DNA of 39,860 bases from Brevundimonas sp. (GTDB taxonomy: Bacteria > Pseudomonadota > Alphaproteobacteria > Caulobacterales > Caulobacteraceae): the NCBI RefSeq assembly GCF_018608325.1, contig NZ_JABAZW010000007.1, forward strand, positions 1-39,860. Direction: 5' to 3'. The position numbers and the translations under genes are program-made. Shown in pieces: positions 33,544-39,860 of this stretch (its first letter is position 1; each line of letters starts with the position of its first letter). The notes beneath the pieces are model-generated. The model was not told where the DNA came from. It worked only from the letters and a program-made list of their open reading frames with translations, and did no database searches.

Positions 33544-34869
33544 TCAGGCGGAAACGGACGCCGCTGCCTGCTCGGCGCCCTCATCCTCGGGATCATTGTC
33601 TTCGCCGCGTGAGACGATGGTGGCCAAGGCCAGATCGCCGGTGACGTTCAACGTGGTGCGGCACATGTCCAGGAAGCGATCGACGCCCAGGATCAGGCCT
33701 ATGCCTTCCGGCGGCACGCCGACCATGACCAGGATCATCGCCACGACCGGCAGAGAGCCGGCAGGCACGCCCGCTGTACCGACACCGCCCAGAATGCAGA
33801 CCAGCATCACGATGAACTGCTGCATCAGGGTCAATTCGATGCCGAAGAACTGGGCAAGGAACAGCACGGTCACCCCCTCGAACAGGGCCGTGCCGTTCTG
33901 ATTGGCGGTGGCGCCGACCGTCAGGACGAAGCGGGCGATTTTTCGCGGCAGGTGAAGCTGCTGTTCCGCCGCGCGCAGGGCGAAGGTCAGGGAGGCGTTG
34001 GACGAGGCGGTCGAGAAGGCCACGATCATCGGCTCTCGCACGCCGCGGAAGAAGGCGATGGGCGACATGCCGCCCAGGAACCAGACAGCCAGCGGATAGA
34101 CGACGAACATGTGGATCGCCATGGCGCCCACTGCGACCGCGACATAGGCGGCCAGCCGGATCAACAGCTCGAAGCCAAACAGGGCAGCCAGGTTGAACAT
34201 CAAACAGGCGATGGCCAGGGGGGCCAGTCTGATGAAGAGGTTGATCAGCTTCATCGTAATCTCGAACAGGCCCTGAACCACCTCCTGCAGCCGGTCCGTC
34301 GCGGGTGATTTGGCCATCACCAGACCGACGCCGAAGAACAGGGCGAAGACCATCACCGGCAGGATCGCGTTCTCCGCTGCGGCGGTGAAGACGTTGGAGG
34401 GCACAAGCTCCAGGAAGAAATCACCCAGGGAAATGCTGGTCGGTGCGCTGTTGACGATGCTTGCGGCGCCCGCCTTGCCCTGATCCAGCAGGGACTGGGC
34501 CAGGACCGGATCGACGCCGCGTCCGGGCTGGAACAGATTGACCATGCCCATGCCGATGACGACCGCGATGCCGGAAATCACGATGGTCAGCAGAAGCGTC
34601 TTCAGACCCGTTCGACCCAGCGACGCCAGATCGCCCATCTCGGCGACCCCCATGACCAGGGCCGAGAACAGCAGCGGGATCACCATCATGAACAACAGGC
34701 GCAGGAAGACCTGGCCAATCGGGCCGGTGACGTTCGCGGTCAGCCACTGCACCCAGCCGACATCCCCGCCGACGGCGAGGTGAACCAGAAGGCCAGTGCT
34801 GAGACCCAGGCTGAAGCCAATCAGCATCTGCCAGTGAAGCGGGAGCTTTCCGCGTTTCGTCTCCGTCAT
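33544..34869 (-). CDS. Dicarboxylate/amino acid:cation symporter (DAACS/GltP-DctA family)
   Basis: A 441-residue secondary transporter that brings in acidic or neutral amino acids, or C4-dicarboxylates, with Na+ or H+. The family landmarks are present: the serine-rich hairpin AFSTASSNASLTFALRAAEQ, the ion-site region VGATANQNGTALFEGV (the NMDGT position reads NQNGT), GTAGVPAGSLPVVAMIL (second hairpin) and the substrate helix DRFLDMCRTTLNVTGD. I chose the ATG at 34869, with a perfect AGGAGG 8 bases upstream; a longer frame to 34953 overlaps the preceding gene. It follows an ABC-type binding protein gene by 35 bases, an unusual pairing. Confidence 0.9.
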   Translation of the reverse strand: MTETKRGKLPLHWQMLIGFSLGLSTGLLVHLAVGGDVGWVQWLTANVTGPIGQVFLRLLFMMVIPLLFSALVMGVAEMGDLASLGRTGLKTLLLTIVISGIAVVIGMGMVNLFQPGRGVDPVLAQSLLDQGKAGAASIVNSAPTSISLGDFFLELVPSNVFTAAAENAILPVMVFALFFGVGLVMAKSPATDRLQEVVQGLFEITMKLINLFIRLAPLAIACLMFNLAALFGFELLIRLAAYVAVAVGAMAIHMFVVYPLAVWFLGGMSPIAFFRGVREPMIVAFSTASSNASLTFALRAAEQQLHLPRKIARFVLTVGATANQNGTALFEGVTVLFLAQFFGIELTLMQQFIVMLVCILGGVGTAGVPAGSLPVVAMILVMVGVPPEGIGLILGVDRFLDMCRTTLNVTGDLALATIVSRGEDNDPEDEGAEQAAASVSA

Positions 34870-34904
34870 CTTTCCTCCTGAGGAAAAGGTGCCAGTGTCA
34901 GCGC

Positions 34905-35975
34905 CTACCGGATCGGCAACCCATAGATCAGGCCCGGCGGTTGGGCGTTCCATTGGGCGTTCAGGCCGCGTTCCAGCTTCAGCGGCGACTGCGGCCCCAG
35001 ATTGCGGTCGAAGATTTGTCCATAGTTGCCGGTGGCGCGCACGGCGTTCGCGCCCCAGGTCTTGGGCAGACCCAGCATGGCGCCATAGTCGCCCTCGACG
35101 CCCAGCAGGCGGCGCACGCGTGGATCGCGAGAATCCTTGGCCTGAGCCTCGGCATTTTCGCGGGTTACACCCAGTTCTTCAGCCAGGATCACAGCATTCA
35201 GCGTCCAGCGCACAACCGAGGCCCAGCGTTCGTCGCCCGCCTTGACGACCGGCCCCAACGGCTCCTTGGACACCACGTCGGACAGGATGGCGTGCTCCTG
35301 CGGATTGGTCAGGGTCGTGCGGGCGGCGGCCAGGGCCGAGATGTCGGCGCTGAAGGCGTCGCAGTCCTCGCGTGCATAGGCGTCTCGGGCCGCCTCTTCG
35401 GTCGCCAGGACGACCGGGCGATAGTCCACGCCGCGCGAGCGGAAGAAGTCGTCGGCGTTCGCCTCTGCGGTAGAACCGGACTGCACGCAGACACGGGCGC
35501 CGTTCAACTCGGTGGCGCTGGCCAGATTGAGCGATCGCCGCACCAGGAAGCCCTGGCCGTCGTAATAGTTGATGCCCGCGAAGATGAAGCCCTCGCCCGC
35601 GTCGCGTGTCATGGTCCAGGACGAGTTGCGCCACAGCACATCCACACGCCCGTCATTCAGAGCCTTGAACCGGTCCCCCGCCGACAGGGGCACGAAACGC
35701 ACCGCATCGCCGTCGCCCAGAATGGCGGCGGCCAGGGCGCGGCAGAAGTCGGCGTCAAAGCCGCGCCACTGTCCGCGATTGTCGGTATAGGCGAAGCCGA
35801 CCAGCCCCTGATGCACGCCGCAGTTCAGACGGCCGCGCTGCTTGATCGCCGTCAGGACCGGGCTTTGCGGCAAATGGCCTGCCGCCGTCGTGTCGGTTTC
35901 AGGCGCAGGCGCCTGTCGGCTGCAGGCCGCCGCCAGCAGCAGGGCCGTCATCGCTCCAATCGTCCAGCACCGCAT
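34905..35975 (-). CDS. AapJ-like amino-acid-binding protein, probable lipoprotein (orphan, no ABC permease nearby)
   Basis: A 356-residue periplasmic solute-binding protein of the SBP_bac_3 type, closest to AapJ of the general L-amino acid ABC system. GRLNCGVHQGLVGFAYTDNR and WRGFDADFCRALAAAILGD near the start, and the ending QPPGLIYGLPIR, are family phrases. The first 18 residues form a signal with AAAC at 15-18, so it is probably lipid-anchored at C18, odd for a Gram-negative binding protein. No aapQ, aapM or aapP gene lies nearby; instead the next gene on the strand is a secondary symporter. Divergent from metC. Confidence 0.85.
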   Translation of the reverse strand: MRCWTIGAMTALLLAAACSRQAPAPETDTTAAGHLPQSPVLTAIKQRGRLNCGVHQGLVGFAYTDNRGQWRGFDADFCRALAAAILGDGDAVRFVPLSAGDRFKALNDGRVDVLWRNSSWTMTRDAGEGFIFAGINYYDGQGFLVRRSLNLASATELNGARVCVQSGSTAEANADDFFRSRGVDYRPVVLATEEAARDAYAREDCDAFSADISALAAARTTLTNPQEHAILSDVVSKEPLGPVVKAGDERWASVVRWTLNAVILAEELGVTRENAEAQAKDSRDPRVRRLLGVEGDYGAMLGLPKTWGANAVRATGNYGQIFDRNLGPQSPLKLERGLNAQWNAQPPGLIYGLPIR

Positions 35976-35979
35976 CGCG

Positions 35980-36017
35980 TAAACTCTCCCTCCGCCGCTT
36001 GCGCCCGGCAGAGTTTA
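35980..36017. promoter_or_regulatory. Long-spaced inverted repeat between the binding-protein and metC genes
   Basis: TAAACTCT (35980-35987) and AGAGTTTA (36010-36017) are perfect inverted copies, 30 bases start to start, and match at 10 of 12 positions when extended outward (C/G-TAAACTCT-G/C-CC). They lie in the 82-base divergent promoter region, so a regulator bound at two sites about three helical turns apart would fit. The regulator is unknown. Confidence 0.45.
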
Positions 36018-36057
36018 GAGGCCTTTAGGTCCTGATCCGCAACCCATCGGAGAGGTC

Positions 36058-37221
36058 ATGTCGCCGCACACAGATCGCACCCGCCTGATCGCCTCCGCGA
36101 CGCGACGGGGGCAAGGGCGCCGCCCGGTGAACCCGCCAATCGAACGTGCCTCGACCATGCTCAGTGACACAGCGGACGCCATGCGCCACGGCGCCGACGG
36201 CCCTGTTTATGGATTGGAAGGCACGACGGCGGCGCGGGAACTGCGCGCGGCACTGGCTGATCTGGAGGGCGGCGCGCAGGCGTTTCTGGTTCCATCCGGG
36301 CTGGCGTCCGTGACTGTGCCTGTGCTGGCCCTGACGCGGCCGGGCGATGAGATCATCACGACCGACGCTGTCTATGGCCCGACGCGACGGTTCCTGAGCC
36401 GCTATCTGGCGGCGCGCGGCGTGACGACCCGGTTCCTGCCTGCGGGCGCCGACGCAGATGCGATCATCGCGGCTATCGGGGAGCAGACGCGGCTGGTGCT
36501 GATGGAATCGCCCGCATCCCTGACCTTTGAAATGGTCGATGTGGCCAAGGTCGCGGACGCCTGTCGGTCACGCGGCGTCCTGACGGTGCTGGACAACACC
36601 TGGGCTGCGGGACTGGCATTCAAGCCTCTGACGCATGGGGTGGATGTCAGTGTTCAGGCCCTGACCAAATACGCCGCCGGACATTCGGATGTGCTGATCG
36701 GCGGCATCGTCGCCAATGAGGCGCGGTTGATCCGGGCTATCGGCGACGCCATCGAGGACATGGGCTGGCACGTGTCGCCAGACGACGCCTGGCTGACCCT
36801 GCGGGGCCTGCGCACCCTGCCGCTGCGCTATGCCGAACAGGGACGCTCGGGATTGCAGGTGGCCGAGTGGCTGCAGGCGCGGCCGGAGGTGTCGCGGGTG
36901 TTTTATCCGCCCCTGCCCGGCTCGGTCGGACATGATCTGTGGGCGCGCGACTTCACAGGCGGCGCCTCGCTGATGGGCGTGGTGATGAAGGGCGGCGATG
37001 CAGCGGCGGGCCAGCGTTTCCTCGACACCCTAAGTCTGTTCGGTCTGGGCTATTCGTGGGGCGGGTTCGAAAGCTTGGCCACGCATGAGACGCATCAGAT
37101 GGCCTATCGCGATCACCCCACGCCTTTGGAGGGCGAACTGGTCCGCTTCCACATCGGGCTGGAAGACCCCGCCGATCTGATCGCCGATCTGGAGCGGGGT
37201 CTGGCGGCCTTCGAGGGCTGA
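36058..37221 (+). CDS. metC: Cystathionine beta-lyase (PLP-dependent)
   Basis: Cleaves cystathionine to homocysteine, pyruvate and ammonia in methionine synthesis. A 387-residue Cys/Met-metabolism PLP enzyme: VYGLEGTTAARELRAALADLE (about 50-70) is the N-terminal substrate region, MESPASLTFEMVDV holds the serine-proline site, VLDNTWAAG has the PLP aspartate (D179) and ALTKYAAGHSDVL carries the Schiff-base lysine K204. DNTWAAG and K-Y-AAGHSD favour cystathionine beta-lyase over gamma-synthase. GGAGAGG precedes the ATG. Its stop directly abuts the stop of the convergent gene. Confidence 0.9.
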   Translation: MSPHTDRTRLIASATRRGQGRRPVNPPIERASTMLSDTADAMRHGADGPVYGLEGTTAARELRAALADLEGGAQAFLVPSGLASVTVPVLALTRPGDEIITTDAVYGPTRRFLSRYLAARGVTTRFLPAGADADAIIAAIGEQTRLVLMESPASLTFEMVDVAKVADACRSRGVLTVLDNTWAAGLAFKPLTHGVDVSVQALTKYAAGHSDVLIGGIVANEARLIRAIGDAIEDMGWHVSPDDAWLTLRGLRTLPLRYAEQGRSGLQVAEWLQARPEVSRVFYPPLPGSVGHDLWARDFTGGASLMGVVMKGGDAAAGQRFLDTLSLFGLGYSWGGFESLATHETHQMAYRDHPTPLEGELVRFHIGLEDPADLIADLERGLAAFEG

Positions 37222-38841
37222 TCAGGCGGGCATGGCGCGGTCCAGAATGGTGCTGGTGTCGATGACGGCGTCATGAGCGCCGTAAGCCGACCCCCGATCC
37301 GTCAGGCGTAGACGGCAGAAGGCTTCGGCTGAAGGATTGTCCCACGCCAGCAGGATTGCCGCCTGAGCCGCCAGCGCCAGACGTTCGACCACCAGCCGCG
37401 CGCCCGCCTCATGCGCCGTTTCAAACGACAGGCCGTCCAGCCAGGTGTCATAGTCGGCATCGCGTCCGCGCTGACCGTCGAGGAAGCTGCGCAGCGCCTC
37501 TACGGACTGCGGCTCACGCCCCATGGCGCGCAGGACGTCCAGGGCGATGACATTGCCAGACCCTTCCCAGATCGCGTTCAGCGGCGACTGCCGGAACAGG
37601 CGCGGCATGGGCCCCGTCTCGACATAGCCCGCTCCGCCCAGGCTCTCCATCGCCTCATAGACAAAGCCCGGCGCGCGCTTGCACACCCAGTATTTGGCGA
37701 TGGGCGTCAGCAGGCGCCCCAGAGCATCGTCTTCGTCAAAGGTCTGGGCCAACCGCAGGCCCATGGCCGTCGCCGCCTCGCTGTCGACCGCCAGATCAGC
37801 CAGCACCGCCGCCATCATCGGCTGGTCGATCAGACGTTTCTGGAAGACTGAGCGATGCGCTGCGTGCCAGACCGCCTGCGCCAATGCGCCACGCATTTGT
37901 TGCGCCGACCCCAGCACGCAATCCAGCCGCGTATGCTGAACCATGCGGATGATGGTGGCGACGCCGCGCCCTTCCGGCCCGACGCGTTGGGCCAATGCGC
38001 CGTGATATTCGATTTCAGACGAGGCGTTGGACTTGTCGCCCATCTTGTCCTTCAGCCGCATGACGCGGAAGCCGGCGTTACGCTGACCATCCGGCGTCCA
38101 GCGCGGGACCAGGAAACAGGTCAGGCCGCCTTCGGCATAGGCCAGCGTCAGGAAGGCGTCGGACATGGGCGCCGAACAGAACCATTTGTGGCCGGTCAAA
38201 GCATACCAGCCCGCCTCCCCGGTCGGTTCGGCCCGCGTCGTGTTGGCGCGCACGTCCGAGCCGCCCTGTTTCTCGGTCATGGCCATGCCGATGGTGACGC
38301 CTGCCTTTTCAGAAGCAGGACGAACCGCTGGATCATAACGCCCAGACTGAACGCGCGGCGTCCATTCTGCGGCGACCGAAGGCTCCACCTCCAGCGCGGC
38401 GACCGAGGCATAGGTCATGGTCATTGGACAGGTCGTGCCAGAGTCCGCCTGCCCGGTCATGAACAGGGTCGCAGCGTGCGCCACATGGCCCGTGGGCGTG
38501 TTGTTCCAGGCGACTGAGGCGAAACCTGCCTCAAGTCCCAGGTGCATCAACTGATGATAGGTCGGGTGAAACGTCACTTCGTCGATGCGACGACCATAGT
38601 GGTCGAAGGTATCCAGCACCGGCGGATTGCGATTCGCCTGAACGCCCCAGCCGATGACCTCAGCCGAGCCGCATCGCGCGCCCAGTTGGTCCAGACGTGC
38701 TGCGTGCTGGCCGCCGCCCGCCTTGCCGACCGCATCCTTCAATGCCCGGTCGCCCGAGAACAGATTGACGCCCTCCAGCGGCGGCGGCTGGTTCAGGACC
38801 TCGTGCGTATCCAGGTGATCGATGGGCCGAAGGGCGGACAT
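37222..38841 (-). CDS. Acyl-CoA dehydrogenase family protein, AidB-like
   Basis: A 539-residue FAD protein of the acyl-CoA dehydrogenase superfamily, similar in length to E. coli AidB (about 540). An AidB-like N-terminal part (DTHEVLNQPPPLEGVNLF) is followed by the dehydrogenase core: MAMTEKQGGSDVRANTT, YALTGHKWFCSAP (flavin site), RLKDKMGDKSNASSEI, and ESLGGAGYVETGPMPRLFRQ with AIWEGSGNVIALD near the end. AidB proteins are induced by alkylation stress and bind DNA, but a catabolic acyl-CoA dehydrogenase cannot be excluded. I chose the ATG at 38841; the frame to 38910 runs into a terminator. Confidence 0.85.
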   Translation of the reverse strand: MSALRPIDHLDTHEVLNQPPPLEGVNLFSGDRALKDAVGKAGGGQHAARLDQLGARCGSAEVIGWGVQANRNPPVLDTFDHYGRRIDEVTFHPTYHQLMHLGLEAGFASVAWNNTPTGHVAHAATLFMTGQADSGTTCPMTMTYASVAALEVEPSVAAEWTPRVQSGRYDPAVRPASEKAGVTIGMAMTEKQGGSDVRANTTRAEPTGEAGWYALTGHKWFCSAPMSDAFLTLAYAEGGLTCFLVPRWTPDGQRNAGFRVMRLKDKMGDKSNASSEIEYHGALAQRVGPEGRGVATIIRMVQHTRLDCVLGSAQQMRGALAQAVWHAAHRSVFQKRLIDQPMMAAVLADLAVDSEAATAMGLRLAQTFDEDDALGRLLTPIAKYWVCKRAPGFVYEAMESLGGAGYVETGPMPRLFRQSPLNAIWEGSGNVIALDVLRAMGREPQSVEALRSFLDGQRGRDADYDTWLDGLSFETAHEAGARLVVERLALAAQAAILLAWDNPSAEAFCRLRLTDRGSAYGAHDAVIDTSTILDRAMPA

Positions 38842-38879
38842 GGGCGTCTCCGTCTGCGAAGCGGTGACGATAGGCCATG

Positions 38880-38908
38880 AAAAAGGGCCGCGCCAATCGG
38901 CACGGCCC
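38880..38908 (-). terminator. Rho-independent terminator of the autotransporter gene
   Basis: On the minus strand a 10-bp stem (one G-U pair) formed by GGGCCGTGCC and GGCGCGGCCC encloses a GATT loop (38885-38908) and is followed by five T (38884-38880). It lies about 30 bases after the autotransporter stop and just before the AidB-like gene. Confidence 0.9.
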
Positions 38909-38938
38909 AAGGTTCAGGTTGAGAGGATCTGAAGCGGC

Positions 38939-39860
38939 TTAGAACTTCACGTTCAGGCGCGCGAACAGCTTGTTGTCGTTGTAGTCGTCTTGATAGACGC
39001 CCGCGTAACCGACCTCGACATTGGTGCGGTCGTTGGCCTGGATGTTGACGCCCAGACCGGTCAGCAGCGCATCCTGGCCGATGTTGGCGCCCGCGACCTG
39101 GAAGATCGGGCCATCAGCGAACTTGGCGCGGAACTCCGGGCCGTCATCGTTGAAGTCGTGGCTCCAGGCCAGATGCGTGACCGCGGTCAGCGTGGGACGG
39201 CCAGCGCCTTCCGACAGCACCGTCTGGGTGCGGAAGCCTGCGGTGACCAGATCGGCGACCTGCTCGACGCGACCAGACAGAGCGGCATCACCGCCAACCT
39301 CAGCAACATCGGCATGATAGTCGACGCGGGTGTAGTTGGCGTATGGCTCGATCGTGCTGGCGCCGAACGAGGCGCGCCAGGCGATCTCGCCGTAAGCCTG
39401 CCAGCCCTTGCCGTCGTAATGGCCGGTCAGCTGGTTGTTGAACTGGTTCAACGCAGCGGTGCGGTTGGTGCGCAGGTTGGCGTCGATCCACGATCCGCCG
39501 ACGCGCAAGGCGAAGGCGCCCGCATTCATGCCGCCGTAGAGGCCGATATGCTGGCTACGGGCGGTGCCGCTGGAGCGCAGGCTGTTGGTGGTGATCTCCG
39601 TGCGGGTTTCACCGACTGCCAGACCCAGGTGAGCGCGGCCGGACCACTCCTTCTCCAGACCGGCCAGATAGCCGGTGGAGTCGGCGCGGTAGCCCGCCAG
39701 TTCGTTGTCGCCATCGAACTCGCCATTGCCGAAGACGCCGGAAGCCCAGGCGTTGACGCCGCGGCCCTCGGTTTCATTGGCGGCGGCGCCGCGTCCGCGT
39801 TGCAGTATGGCGTCGCGGATATAACGGCTGTCCGACACCGCGACACCGCCGAGCGAGGCG
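38939..39860 (-). CDS. Autotransporter outer-membrane beta-barrel domain, C-terminal part (runs off the right edge)
   Basis: The visible 307 residues are the end of a larger type Va autotransporter; the frame is open to position 39860. The segment before the barrel reads SRYIRDAILQRGRG, like the linker helix that lies in the pore. From about residue 30 of the visible part, NAWASGVFGNGEFDGD begins a 12-strand-type barrel with alternating aromatic strands, and the chain ends LNVKF, with a terminal Phe. GTG-started shorter readings are only artefacts of the cut. The passenger domain, signal peptide and function lie beyond the window. Confidence 0.88.
   Translation of the reverse strand, partial: ASLGGVAVSDSRYIRDAILQRGRGAAANETEGRGVNAWASGVFGNGEFDGDNELAGYRADSTGYLAGLEKEWSGRAHLGLAVGETRTEITTNSLRSSGTARSQHIGLYGGMNAGAFALRVGGSWIDANLRTNRTAALNQFNNQLTGHYDGKGWQAYGEIAWRASFGASTIEPYANYTRVDYHADVAEVGGDAALSGRVEQVADLVTAGFRTQTVLSEGAGRPTLTAVTHLAWSHDFNDDGPEFRAKFADGPIFQVAGANIGQDALLTGLGVNIQANDRTNVEVGYAGVYQDDYNDNKLFARLNVKF

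Overview
The window is high-GC, densely packed alphaproteobacterial DNA. The gene content (heptose and Kdo lipopolysaccharide genes, glnB-glnA, tatABC, RND pumps with NodT-type outer-membrane factors, a tail-less AidB-type acyl-CoA dehydrogenase) and the protein sequences look most like Caulobacteraceae, and Brevundimonas is my best guess. That assignment rests on recognition and not on a search. Three AT-rich intergenic islands (about 1750-1950, 5860-6020 and 15230-15465) stand out against the GC-rich background.

Left end (1-5758): a two-partner-secretion (TPS) and cell-surface-signalling locus. On the minus strand an AraC-type regulator is followed by a TpsB/FhaC-like outer-membrane transporter and the first 35 codons of a DUF2341-like exported protein. 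Facing away on the plus strand is a tightly coupled set: a TonB protein, a protein joining an STN signalling domain to a TonB-C-like domain, an ECF sigma factor and a FecR-like anti-sigma factor. No TonB-dependent receptor is present. The arrangement resembles the Pseudomonas aeruginosa PUMA3 (VreA-VreI-VreR) signalling system, whose receptor-like component lacks a barrel and whose regulon includes a TPS pair and exbB2/exbD2. This is the most interesting part of the window.

Middle left (6070-15229): a decayed 790-bp IS5-family element, then a heavy-metal-type RND efflux operon (adaptor, pump, NodT-like outer-membrane factor). It is divergent from an OmpR-family response regulator and sensor kinase. 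The shared promoter region carries four CTTAC repeats spaced exactly 11 bp apart, a likely operator for the response regulator.

Middle (15465-25021): housekeeping genes. These are a YbhN-like membrane protein, a LysE-type exporter, an acetyltransferase and NAD(P)HX dehydratase on one strand; glnB-glnA with a strong terminator on the other; then an unknown gene, tatABC, rnhA and a DHA2-type MFS exporter.

Right half (25067-39860): a six-gene minus-strand envelope array (kdsA, hldE, hldD, a DUF3089 protein lacking the usual nucleophile serine, an SPFH/stomatin protein and NfeD), with a photolyase gene divergent from kdsA. Then come a sulfurtransferase, a dicarboxylate/amino-acid symporter behind an orphan ABC-type binding lipoprotein, cystathionine beta-lyase, an AidB-like flavoprotein and the C-terminal barrel of an autotransporter running off the right edge.

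No rRNA, tRNA, CRISPR array or replication origin was recognised.
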